This document shows positions 9,532-17,610 of a stretch of DNA of 64,000 nucleotides, piece after piece; position 1 is the first letter of the stretch; the number at the start of each line of letters is the position of its first letter. The stretch lies in the NCBI GenBank assembly GCA_023228025.1, contig JALOCD010000005.1, positions 1 through 64,000 on the forward strand, written 5' to 3'. Both the position numbers and the translations under genes were made by a program. Below the pieces are notes generated by a model, which saw only the letters and a list, made by a program, of their open reading frames with translations, did not search any database and had not been told where the DNA came from. The stretch is from Prolixibacteraceae bacterium (GTDB lineage: Bacteria; Bacteroidota; Bacteroidia; Bacteroidales; Prolixibacteraceae).

Positions 9532-10883
9532 GGGAAGTAGTAATAATTGGCGCCGGTCTGACCGGCTTGACCACCGCATTTCACTTGAAAAAGAGAGAAT
9601 TGGACTTTGTCGTGTTTGAACAGGCAAACCGTGCCGGTGGAGTGATCCACAGTGTCAGCGAAAACGGTTTCCTGTACGAAGAGGGGCCCAACTCCGGGGT
9701 TATTTCCAATGCTGAAGTTCTTCACCTTTTTGAGGATTTGGGAGCGGATTGTGAGATGGAAGTGGCCGCTAGTGCCGTCAAAAAGAGATATGTACTGAAA
9801 AATGGAAAATGGGAGGCGCTTCCCGGCGGACTTAAATCTGCAGTGATTACGCCACTCTTCAGTCTGAAAGATAAATTTCGCATACTGCTTGAACCCTTCA
9901 GACCGAAGGGAAAAGATCCCCATGAGACGTTGGCAGGACTTGTCAGAAGACGATTGGGCAAAAGTTTTTTAAATTACGCCATCGATCCATTTATTATTGG
10001 CGTTTATGCCGGTGATCCGGGTAGGCTGGTCCCAAAATACGCGCTGCCAAAACTCTATCAGTTGGAGCAACAATACGGCAGTTTTATCGGGGGGAGCATC
10101 AAAAAGCAGTTTCAGCCTAAAACGGAAGAGATGAAGAAGGTCACCCGGTGTGTGTTTTCTGTCAAAGGAGGCCTTTCTGTTTTGATCGATGGGCTGGTAA
10201 AACATATCGGGAATGAGCGCATACTTTTAAATTCAAGCAAGATAACGGTTAAGCCGATCGCGGATCACTTTGAAGTTTCTTATCTGAACAACCAGGGCGA
10301 ACCCATTTCGATTGAGGCCAGAAAGGTTATCTCGACAGTTGGGGCCCATCAGTTGGATCAGATCATGCCATTTATAGATTCAGTATCCCTGGCAAAAATT
10401 GGCTCCCTGCATTACACAAAAGTTCTCGAAGTAATTGTTGGGTTCAAGGAGTGGAAAGGGATGAACCTGGATGCATTTGGCGGGTTGATCCCATTTGTCG
10501 AAAAGCGTGATTTGTTGGGGGCCCTTTTTATGTCAGCCCTATTTAAAGACAGGGCTCCTGAGGGTGGCGCACTCTTCTCCATCTTCATGGGAGGTGTCAG
10601 GCGACAAGATATTTATCAACTACCGGATGATGAGGTGCAAAAGATTGTCGGCATGGAATTTTGCGATTTGATGAAGGTGACAGATTTTCAACCCGAGCTT
10701 TTCAAGATTATCCGCCATCCCTATGCTATTCCACAATACGAGGCAGATAGCGGGGAACGGTTTAGTACCATTGTTGCCATCGAGCAAAAATACCCTGGTT
10801 TGGTCATTGGTGGAAATCTCAGGGATGGGATTGGCATGGCCGACAGGATTTTGCAGGGGAAAAAACTCTCGGACGTAGTCTGA
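9528..10883 (+). CDS. hemG: Protoporphyrinogen oxidase, FAD type (HemY family)
   Basis: FAD-dependent oxidation of protoporphyrinogen IX to protoporphyrin IX. The 451 residues match the HemY/PPOX family, here with the hemG symbol used for Bacteroidota. The dinucleotide-binding motif VIIGAGLTGLTTAFHL opens the protein, followed by FEQANRAGGVI and YEEGPNSG. The C-terminal FAD contact is GGNLRDGIGMADRI. With HemN in the same cluster, the protoporphyrin-dependent branch is more likely than the coproporphyrin (HemQ) branch. No HemQ is visible. An oxygen-using protox alongside an oxygen-independent HemN fits a facultative lifestyle; the electron acceptor is unknown. Confidence 0.93.
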   Translation: MREVVIIGAGLTGLTTAFHLKKRELDFVVFEQANRAGGVIHSVSENGFLYEEGPNSGVISNAEVLHLFEDLGADCEMEVAASAVKKRYVLKNGKWEALPGGLKSAVITPLFSLKDKFRILLEPFRPKGKDPHETLAGLVRRRLGKSFLNYAIDPFIIGVYAGDPGRLVPKYALPKLYQLEQQYGSFIGGSIKKQFQPKTEEMKKVTRCVFSVKGGLSVLIDGLVKHIGNERILLNSSKITVKPIADHFEVSYLNNQGEPISIEARKVISTVGAHQLDQIMPFIDSVSLAKIGSLHYTKVLEVIVGFKEWKGMNLDAFGGLIPFVEKRDLLGALFMSALFKDRAPEGGALFSIFMGGVRRQDIYQLPDDEVQKIVGMEFCDLMKVTDFQPELFKIIRHPYAIPQYEADSGERFSTIVAIEQKYPGLVIGGNLRDGIGMADRILQGKKLSDVV

Positions 10884-10910
10884 AAAAAAGATCTGTCTTA
10901 AAATGAGAAG

Positions 10911-11159
10911 CTGTTTAAATTTCTTACACAGAGAATTTATTACTCCATAATTAAACTAAAAATGGCTTTGAAATTCTCGCTTTAGTTAAAATACGCTTGA
11001 GGAAACGACGAGTTACACAGAGAGAAAAATCGCTTGCGATTTTCCAATTCTGTGTAACTCCGGGGTTTCTCTCATGAAATCACCTAATTGCAGAAATTTC
11101 TATAAACCCTATATTTTCGATTAATAGAAAATTATTCTCTGTGTAATATTTTTAAACAG
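10911..11159. repeat. Three-level nested inverted repeat, CACAGAG type (after hemG)
   Basis: It fills most of the 337-base gap after hemG. Outer arms: CTGTTTAAA (10911-10919) with TTTAAACAG (11151-11159), and TTACACAGAGAAT (10924-10936) with ATTCTCTGTGTAA (11134-11146), all exact. Middle arms: GAGTTACACAGA (11010-11021) with TCTGTGTAACTC (11049-11060). Inner hairpin: AAATCGC/GCGATTT around 11027-11042. It is related in sequence to the element at 8411-8586. No coding potential seen. Confidence 0.8.
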
Positions 11160-11169
11160 TCTCTGATTT

Positions 11170-11202
11170 TTTGATTAGGGACTCATTAATTCTTTATTTT
11201 TG
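11170..11202 (+). promoter_or_regulatory. Bacteroidota-type promoter
   Basis: TTTG at 11170-11173 and TATTTTTG at 11195-11202 match the -33 TTTG and -7 TAnnTTTG consensus with a 21-base spacer. Transcription would start near 11209, which rules out the TTG at 11200 and selects the ATG at 11221 for the next gene. Confidence 0.6.
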
Positions 11203-11220
11203 TTTGATAATCTGTTCGTC

Positions 11221-11685
11221 ATGACTTTAGCTACCCTACTCATCGAGGATCATCAGATCATAAAATATGTTCACACGATCATTAGTGGCTGCTTTATGAT
11301 CATTGCAGTCTGGCTGTTTTACAGGTCGTTGCGCGGATATTTCAAGAATCTGGCATACACTCGTTTGGATAAATTTCTATCCTACGCATTTATTGTCAAT
11401 CTCTATCTTCAACTCGTTTTCGGTCTTTTGCTGATGGCAAATCCTGCTGCTGTTCCTGGTCAGGAGGTTGTTGGTCAGGATATTACCATGAAGTTGGTCA
11501 CCAAGCGGTTCTGGCCAATTGAGCACATAGTTTTGATGCTGTTCGCCCTGTTTATCGCCAACCTTGGATTGGTACTTTCGAACAACTCTCTGATTGACAA
11601 GGAGAAACACCGAAAAGTCCTTGTTTACTATGCCATCGCAATAGCGATAATTGGATTGTCGCTGGGCTCGACTTATCTGGAATAA
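11221..11685 (+). CDS. Four-helix membrane protein, 'cytochrome B'-like family
   Basis: 154 residues with four predicted membrane helices (about 15-33, 48-70, 98-122 and 132-150). It resembles a short Bacteroidota family usually annotated 'cytochrome B', which carries a histidine in helix 1 and one in helix 3. Here these are KYVHTIISG and WPIEHIVLM, possible axial haem ligands. Linkers LAYTRLDKFLS and LIDKEKHRK lie on one side. The position right after a complete haem cluster, with its own good promoter, fits a haem-related or haem-binding role, but no activity can be assigned. It is unlikely to be the HemJ oxidase because an FAD-type oxidase is already encoded. The ATG at 11221 is chosen from the promoter position. 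Confidence 0.7.
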   Translation: MTLATLLIEDHQIIKYVHTIISGCFMIIAVWLFYRSLRGYFKNLAYTRLDKFLSYAFIVNLYLQLVFGLLLMANPAAVPGQEVVGQDITMKLVTKRFWPIEHIVLMLFALFIANLGLVLSNNSLIDKEKHRKVLVYYAIAIAIIGLSLGSTYLE

Positions 11686-11825
11686 TTACGAATTTCAAAT
11701 TACGAAATTCATGCCTTCATATTGTATAAGTTGGAAGATGAGACCATGTATTAGATGCTTAGCATTTTTGTAAATATCCTTATCCAATGAATTCTATCTG
11801 GTCTCTCAATTCTTAAGCGAATAAA

Positions 11826-14800
11826 CTATTTAATTACAAGACCCCCTGACGGTAGAGTTATCATAAAGGTTGTTCCTTTGCCCACCATACTTGACACCCG
11901 AATTTCACCTTTATTCCGTTCAATAAACTCTTTACAAATTATCATCCCCAACCCGGTGCCTGTTTCGCCTGAAGTTCCTTTCGTTGAATGGTTTTCGTCA
12001 ATCTTAAATAATTTTTTAATTTGCTCATTGTTCATCCCAACTCCCTGGTCTTTTATGCTGATATCAACAAAATCGCTTCTTATAACGGAGCTTATTTGAA
12101 CCGATGAACCTTTTTTAGAAAACTTGATGGAATTTGTCAACAAATTCCGAAGAACTGTATCGATCATGTTCTTATCGGCGTATATGGTTTGTGATTCATC
12201 TACTTCGTCGAACATGATGTTGATCAATTTATTTTCTGCAAAGGTTCTCAGCAGTAAAACAGTCGAGCCGATCATGTCCTTAACATTAATTTCCTGAGAA
12301 TTAAGTGTTATTTTGTTGGTTTGAGTAAGAGCCCAAGCCAACAGGTTTTCGATTAAGTTATAGGCCGTTTGAGAAGATTTCTGAATAATTGTTAAATATT
12401 CACGTTTTTCTTCTTCGTTTAGTTCATCATAATCGTCAATTAGAATATTAATAAATCCAAGGATCGAATTAAACGGATTTTTCAAATCGTGGGCGACAAT
12501 GGAGAATAGTTTATTTTTAGTTTGATTGGCAATATCCAATTCCACATTTTGTTTTTCGATGGCTATGTTTTTCATCATCATTTTTTCCCTGTTTTTTTCC
12601 AACTCGCCATTTGCCGTCCTGAGTTCGGTTGTTCGATCTAAAACGGCTTTTTCCAATACCCGGTGTTGTTGCTTAAGGTTATTGATCCTCCAGAAATAGA
12701 AGGATAGAAAAGATGCTAACAGGAGAAAAGCCAATGAAATTCGGAACCACCAGCGATTCCAATAGGGAGGAACAATGGTCACTTTAATGGTTCTTGGATT
12801 TTCATTCCATACGCCATCGTTATTCGTAGCTTTGACCATAAATGTATAAGTGCCCGGATCAGGCTTGGTATAGCTGGCAATCCTACGGTCATAGTTCGTG
12901 TAAATCCAGTCTTTGTCATATCCATCTAATTTGTAGGCAAATTTGGCTTTTTGGGGGTATGTATAATTTAACGCATTAAAACAAAATGAGAAAACCGCAT
13001 TGTTATAGTTTAGAACTATTTCATCGGTCTCATCTATGACCTGTTTTAAAGGAGAGTTTGGAGTGCGAACCGATACTGGTATGTTGAACAATTGAAATTC
13101 GTTGATGGTAACACGGGGAATGTATGTGTTTTGAGCAAGTCTGTCAGGATTAAAAGTAAAAAAACCATTAAAGCCTCCTAAGTAAAAGATGCCATCAGAT
13201 GCTTTCAGCGCCGAAATAATTGCAAAATTAGTTGCATTGTTGCCATGAGGCAAATAGTTATGTGTAAATTCTTTTCGTACAACATCGAATTTACTTAGCC
13301 CTCCGTACGAGGCAACCCATATATTGCCCCTTTTGTCTTCTAAGACACTGGTTATCCGATTAGTAGAGAGTCCGGTGCTTTTATCAAATTTTTCGATTGT
13401 ACGACTGGCATTCATTTTCAATAATCCTTTGCTGCTGGAACTAAACCAGTAATTTCCCTTGGTATCGCGACAGGCATCGTTCAGGTATATGTAATCAAGT
13501 GCATCCCATTTTTTGAAAGACTTGGTTTCCGTCTGCCAGGTACAATATCCAATGTTGGTGAGGAACCCAAACTCTTGGCCAAACTTTTTAATCCCATGTA
13601 CCTGATTATTCAGTATGCTTGCAGGGTTGCCTGGATCATTACGGTATCGTTCGATCACCCCCTTGTTGATGTCGAAAACATCCACTCCGTGATCCATTAA
13701 ATAGGCCATCCAAATTTGACCGTTATCGTCGAAAACCAGATTCCAAACATTATTACTTGATATTGCAGTAGGGTCGTTCTCTTTCGAAAGATAGTGAGTA
13801 AATTTTTTTGTTTTACGATCAAACTTGTTTAGCCCTGCACCCCAGGTACCCAGCCAGATATCGTGGTTTTTATCTTCACCAATGCACAATAGCACATTGC
13901 CGCTAATCGATGTAGGATCATCGGGGTTATGCACATAGTTTGTGAACGATTTGGTTTTAGGATTGAAAACACTCAATCCACCGCCATCGGTGCCGAGCCA
14001 GATAAGCCCTTGCGAATCTTCGAAGATGCGATAGACAATATTGTACACGAGCGAATTATTATTATACGCCTGGTGCAAGTATTTGGTGAATATCTCTTCT
14101 TTGGGATTATAAATATTTAATCCACCTGCCGAAGTTCCGACATAAATGATTCCCTCCACATCGATATACACAATCCAGACGCCATTGTTATTCAGGCCTT
14201 TCTCATTTTGGTCATCTTTCATGCAATATGCCATATTCATGGTTTGAAGGTCGAGGCGGTTCACCCCTCCCTGATCGACACCAATCAAAAGGTATTTGTT
14301 TTGGTCAAGGACCAAACTTGTAATTTCTTTTCCTGAAGTCCCTATGCCATCGGTTGCAACCGGAATTTTTTTGCATTCCCCACTTTGGGTGTTATAGACC
14401 ATAAGTCCGGAGCCTAATGTACCTATCCAAATATGGTTACCCTCAAGTTCAATTCGTTTTTCCAGGTTTAAAGTTGAAGCGATGAACGGATGTTGATGCT
14501 TTTCAAACCGTTCTTCCTTTATTTTAAACGACCATAAAACATCGCCTTTAGAGCCGAACCAAAGCGTGTTATCGGAGTCGTAATCGAAGTTCGTCAAAGA
14601 ATTGTTGCTTTGTTTATTTAGTTCAGTAGGAAAGTAATATTGCTTAAAGTCGTTGGTTTCAGGATTGTATTTATTAAACCCGTTCATCGTGGCAATCCAA
14701 ATAGTTCCGTTTTTATCTTGCAAAATGTCTCTGATTTCATTATGGGATAGGCTGTTGTGTTTTGTGGAATTAGTATAAAAATGGTTGAATGTCTCTGTGT

Positions 14801-15140
14801 TACGGTTGAATAGGTTTAAACCGACGCTGGTCCCGACCCACAAATTTTGGCTATTATCTTCAAAAATGCACCTAATATCATTGCTCGTTATGCTGGTGGT
14901 ATCTGCCGAACTATGATTGTAAACTTGTATCTTATCGCCATCATAGCGATTCAGCCCAATGTTTGTCCCAATCCATAAATAATCCCTGCTATCGCGGAAA
15001 ACACACCTGACCCGATTACTCAGCAACCCATTCTCAATGGTTAATTGCTTAAAATTCATGTCCTTAAATGAAGCCTGACTGGTAAACGTAAAAGCCAGAA
15101 ACAAAAAGATGATTGTGTATTTGCAAATTGATTTACCCAT
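11826..15140 (-). CDS. Periplasmic propeller sensor histidine kinase (reg_prop / Y_Y_Y)
   Basis: 1104 residues. A signal peptide (about 1-23) is followed by many reg_prop repeats of the form DYLWIGTNIGLNRYD and NLWVGTSVGLNLFN (about 30-680), which make two seven-bladed propellers. Next come a Y_Y_Y domain (YKLDGYDKDW and following, about 700-785), one membrane helix (about 795-815), a short coiled coil, HisKA with the phospho-histidine in FSIVAHDLKNPF (about 883), and HATPase_c with GTGLGMIICKEF. Close relatives (hybrid two-component systems of polysaccharide utilisation) end in REC and AraC-type HTH domains. This one stops after the ATPase, so it needs a separate response regulator, and none is adjacent. 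The ligand is unknown. It is convergent with the preceding gene, and a palindrome lies just upstream of its start. Confidence 0.9.
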   Translation of the reverse strand: MGKSICKYTIIFLFLAFTFTSQASFKDMNFKQLTIENGLLSNRVRCVFRDSRDYLWIGTNIGLNRYDGDKIQVYNHSSADTTSITSNDIRCIFEDNSQNLWVGTSVGLNLFNRNTETFNHFYTNSTKHNSLSHNEIRDILQDKNGTIWIATMNGFNKYNPETNDFKQYYFPTELNKQSNNSLTNFDYDSDNTLWFGSKGDVLWSFKIKEERFEKHQHPFIASTLNLEKRIELEGNHIWIGTLGSGLMVYNTQSGECKKIPVATDGIGTSGKEITSLVLDQNKYLLIGVDQGGVNRLDLQTMNMAYCMKDDQNEKGLNNNGVWIVYIDVEGIIYVGTSAGGLNIYNPKEEIFTKYLHQAYNNNSLVYNIVYRIFEDSQGLIWLGTDGGGLSVFNPKTKSFTNYVHNPDDPTSISGNVLLCIGEDKNHDIWLGTWGAGLNKFDRKTKKFTHYLSKENDPTAISSNNVWNLVFDDNGQIWMAYLMDHGVDVFDINKGVIERYRNDPGNPASILNNQVHGIKKFGQEFGFLTNIGYCTWQTETKSFKKWDALDYIYLNDACRDTKGNYWFSSSSKGLLKMNASRTIEKFDKSTGLSTNRITSVLEDKRGNIWVASYGGLSKFDVVRKEFTHNYLPHGNNATNFAIISALKASDGIFYLGGFNGFFTFNPDRLAQNTYIPRVTINEFQLFNIPVSVRTPNSPLKQVIDETDEIVLNYNNAVFSFCFNALNYTYPQKAKFAYKLDGYDKDWIYTNYDRRIASYTKPDPGTYTFMVKATNNDGVWNENPRTIKVTIVPPYWNRWWFRISLAFLLLASFLSFYFWRINNLKQQHRVLEKAVLDRTTELRTANGELEKNREKMMMKNIAIEKQNVELDIANQTKNKLFSIVAHDLKNPFNSILGFINILIDDYDELNEEEKREYLTIIQKSSQTAYNLIENLLAWALTQTNKITLNSQEINVKDMIGSTVLLLRTFAENKLINIMFDEVDESQTIYADKNMIDTVLRNLLTNSIKFSKKGSSVQISSVIRSDFVDISIKDQGVGMNNEQIKKLFKIDENHSTKGTSGETGTGLGMIICKEFIERNKGEIRVSSMVGKGTTFMITLPSGGLVIK

Positions 15141-15163
15141 TTCTGTATGTATTCAATAATAAA

Positions 15164-15185
15164 CATATTAGTAAGAACTAATATG
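15164..15185. promoter_or_regulatory. Perfect palindrome upstream of the propeller kinase
   Basis: CATATTAGT-AAGA-ACTAATATG: nine paired bases and a four-base loop, 24-45 bases before the kinase start (minus strand). It lies in the divergent region shared with the methyltransferase gene. A candidate operator. Confidence 0.45.
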
Positions 15186-15397
15186 AGATAAGGTATACAA
15201 GCATGGCCTCCTGATTTCTCAGACGACTCTTTTGACTGGGAAGGAAGGCTTAAAGTTAAGAAAAAATAACGTGAATTAAAGTATAAGGATAGGGAGCCCA
15301 CAAATAAATTGGCGAATTAATATATCAGGTCAAAAAGAGTGAAATTCAATTTTAAATGTGAAATTTGCATTACACTAATCAGCCATTTCAGTCATTC

Positions 15398-16102
15398 ATG
15401 CCCAAGCTCTATTTAATTCCGACGACTCTTGGAGATACTGCTGTAGAAAAAGTACTACCTGCAGAGATTATGAAGGTGGTCAGATCATTACGCTATTTTG
15501 TTGTCGAAAACACCCGCACGGCTCGTCGTCATCTGAAGAAGATGGTTCCGGAGATCGTCATTGATGAACTCGATTTTAAAGAGTTGAACGAACATACCCA
15601 GCCAATTGAGCTTGATTTGTTGCTGAATCCTATCAGAAATGGATTTGATCTCGGAATTCTCTCCGAAGCCGGTTGTCCGGGAGTTGCGGATCCGGGCGCG
15701 GACCTGGTGAAACTCGCGCATGATAAGGGAATCCAGGTCGTACCACTGGTTGGGCCCTCTTCGATTTTGCTTTCATTGATGGCATCCGGGATGAATGGCC
15801 AGAATTTTGCATTTATCGGCTACCTGCCCGTCAAACCGGCCGAAAGGAATGCTGCCATTCGCGATCTGGAGCGAATTTCGGGCAGGGACAAACAGACACA
15901 GATCTTCATTGAAGCCCCCTACCGCAATGCAAAACTGTTGGAGGACCTTCTTGCCTTTTGCAACGGTCAAACCCGACTGTGCATCGCGGTCGACCTGACC
16001 TTGGATAGCGAATTCGTGGTAACAAAAACGGTTGCTGCATGGAAGAAGGCGATACCGGATATCAACAAACGGCCGGCGATTTTTCTGCTGCAGTGCCCGT
16101 GA
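15398..16102 (+). CDS. SAM-dependent methyltransferase, tetrapyrrole methylase fold (RsmI paralogue)
   Basis: 234 residues with the tetrapyrrole (corrin/porphyrin) methylase fold. It resembles RsmI, the 16S rRNA C1402 2'-O-methyltransferase. Motifs are IPTTLGDTAVEKVLP in place of TPIGN, VENTRTARRHLKK matching the EDTR block, LSEAGCPGVADPGA matching SDAGTPGISDPG, and VPLVGPSSILLSLMASGM. It lacks the RsmI C-terminal domain. Bacteroidota usually carry such a shorter paralogue in addition to RsmI, and its substrate is not known to me. Despite the fold it need not act on tetrapyrroles. The ATG at 15398 is preferred over one eleven codons upstream because family similarity begins at MPKLYLIP. Confidence 0.8.
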   Translation: MPKLYLIPTTLGDTAVEKVLPAEIMKVVRSLRYFVVENTRTARRHLKKMVPEIVIDELDFKELNEHTQPIELDLLLNPIRNGFDLGILSEAGCPGVADPGADLVKLAHDKGIQVVPLVGPSSILLSLMASGMNGQNFAFIGYLPVKPAERNAAIRDLERISGRDKQTQIFIEAPYRNAKLLEDLLAFCNGQTRLCIAVDLTLDSEFVVTKTVAAWKKAIPDINKRPAIFLLQCP

Positions 16103-16103
16103 A

Positions 16104-16330
16104 AAAGAGAAAGACTGGGACGACTGGGATGACTAGGACGACTGGGATGACTAGGATCAATGAAACGGAGAAGCAGGACTTGGGTCACAGACACTGAGCT
16201 AGTTCTCCCTGAGCCTGTCGAATGGGCGATGCGTGATATAATTTAGTTCAAATGCCGGTCCCTGAGCTTGTCGAAGGGGGAAAATGTGAAAATGTGAAAA
16301 TGTGAAAATTGGAAAATATGAAAATATGAT
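16104..16330. repeat. Short tandem arrays and two CCTGAGC(C/T)TGTCGAA words
   Basis: The 279-base gap holds three kinds of repeats. At 16110-16158 there are direct repeats of GACTGGGAYGACT(A/G)GGA. CCCTGAGCCTGTCGAA at 16207-16222 and CCCTGAGCTTGTCGAAGGG at 16260-16278 belong to a dispersed word seen again, inverted, at 46343-46361. At 16280-16325 there are repeats of GAAAATGT. No ORF. Confidence 0.7.
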
Positions 16331-16381
16331 AATGGTGAGAGAATCCAACAATCCACAAATCCAACAAATCCAAATCCAAGG

Positions 16382-17152
16382 ATGAGAATTACTGTTTTAG
16401 GATCCGGGACTTCGCAGGGTGTTCCTGTCATTGCATGCAACTGTGAGGTTTGTCGCTCTGCCGATAGCCGGGACAAACGTCTGAGATGCGCCATTCTGGT
16501 GGAGGATGGGGATACTATTCTGTTGGTGGATGCCGGTCCGGACTTCAGACAGCAGATGTTGCAGTACAAGGTAAAAAACCTGGACGCGGTACTTCTCACG
16601 CATGAACACGCCGATCATATTTTTGGTCTGGATGACATCCGGAGTTTCAACTGGGTCAGAAAAGCCCCGATGGATATTTATTGTGAGAAAAGGGTGGCAG
16701 AGAACCTCAAAACCATCTTCAATTATGCATTCGCTGAAAACAGGTACCCCGGAACGCCGCAAATGGAACTCGTGCAGATAGATAGCGAACCATTTCAGGT
16801 GAAGGGGATAGCGGTTATCCCAATACGGCTCTACCATCACAAACTGCCCGTATATGGATTTCGCTTTGGTAAATTTGCATACATAACAGATTTCAACAGG
16901 ATTGAGAAAGATGAGTTGGCTAAACTGAAAGGGGTAGAAGTGCTGATTATTTGTGCGTTGAGGAAAACTATCCATATTTCACACCTGAATCTTTCGGAGG
17001 CATTGAAGTTGATCGGTGAGATTGGGGCAAAAAGAACCTACCTTACCCACATGAGCCACGAAATGGGATTTCATGCAGATTTAGTGAAAGAGTTGCCCGA
17101 TGGCGTTGAACCGGCATGGGATGGGCTGGTGATTGAGATCGGGGAGAGTTGA
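16382..17152 (+). CDS. MBL-fold metallo-hydrolase, PhnP-like
   Basis: 256 residues of metallo-beta-lactamase fold. The metal-site motif is LLTHEHADHIFGLDD (HxHxDH), with later ligands in LYHHKLPVYG, ITDFNRIEKDE and the histidines of LTHMSHEMGF. The N-terminus GSGTSQGVPVIACNCEVC has the cysteine cluster seen in PhnP-type phosphodiesterases, where it binds a structural zinc. Members of this group cleave cyclic phosphates or related diesters. The substrate here is unknown, and there is no phosphonate operon. It lies downstream of the methyltransferase, a frequent neighbour in Bacteroidota, but the 279-base repeat-filled gap argues against tight coupling. Confidence 0.85.
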   Translation: MRITVLGSGTSQGVPVIACNCEVCRSADSRDKRLRCAILVEDGDTILLVDAGPDFRQQMLQYKVKNLDAVLLTHEHADHIFGLDDIRSFNWVRKAPMDIYCEKRVAENLKTIFNYAFAENRYPGTPQMELVQIDSEPFQVKGIAVIPIRLYHHKLPVYGFRFGKFAYITDFNRIEKDELAKLKGVEVLIICALRKTIHISHLNLSEALKLIGEIGAKRTYLTHMSHEMGFHADLVKELPDGVEPAWDGLVIEIGES

Positions 17153-17302
17153 GAGTTGAAAGTGGAAAGTGTAAAGTTGAAAGTGGAAAGTGGAAAGTGG
17201 AAAGTGTAAAGTTGAAAGTGTAAAGTTGAAAGTGGAAAGTTGAGAGCTGAAAGTTGAAAGTTGAAAGTGGAGAGTTGAAAGTGGAGAGTTGAAAGTGGAT
17301 AA
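17150..17302. repeat. Degenerate tandem array, unit about GTTGAAAGTGGAAA
   Basis: About 150 bases of purine-rich repeats made of GTTGAAAGTG, GGAAAGTG and GTAAAGTT words in varying order, starting at the stop codon of the metallo-hydrolase gene. There are no unique spacers, so it is not a CRISPR array. Confidence 0.85.
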
Positions 17303-17610
17303 TGTGAGCCGGTCACTGAGCGTTAGGAAGAATTTGGATTGGTGTTGGTAGTTTTTTTACCAACATTTGGTACAGGTGGATCACAGGGGTTGCTTAAATG
17401 AGTTGTTTGGCCTGGTTGCATATTTTTTTAAGTGAATCACGTAAATAATGGATATGAATACTCTTTTGGTTTGTGTATAAAGCAAATATATTCAATTGAT
17501 TAACTAAATTATATATAAATTTTACACTTTTTTAATTATTTAGTTTCGATCCACAGTTTTTTTAGTCTTTTGAAGTTCGTATAATTGCACAATTATCAAA
17601 TTAACATCAA
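17303..17610. other. AT-rich intergenic region before asnA
   Basis: No gene seen. A hairpin, TGTTGGTA/TACCAACA with a seven-base T-rich loop, lies at 17343-17365. TATAATTG at 17580-17587, a one-mismatch -7 box, lies 24 bases before the asnA start. The last 200 bases are very AT-rich. Confidence 0.4.

Noticed and set aside
11221..11685. HemJ-type protoporphyrinogen oxidase
   Set aside because: Size and helix number are similar, but the sequence matches the 'cytochrome B'-like family better and an FAD-type oxidase is already present.
16397..16975. 192-codon minus-strand ORF
   Set aside because: It lies wholly within the metallo-hydrolase gene, which carries intact metal-site motifs.
17150..17302. 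Possible CRISPR-like array
   Set aside because: Units are short, irregular and contiguous with no unique spacers, and no cas genes are present. The REP cluster at 37151-37307 was rejected for the same reason.
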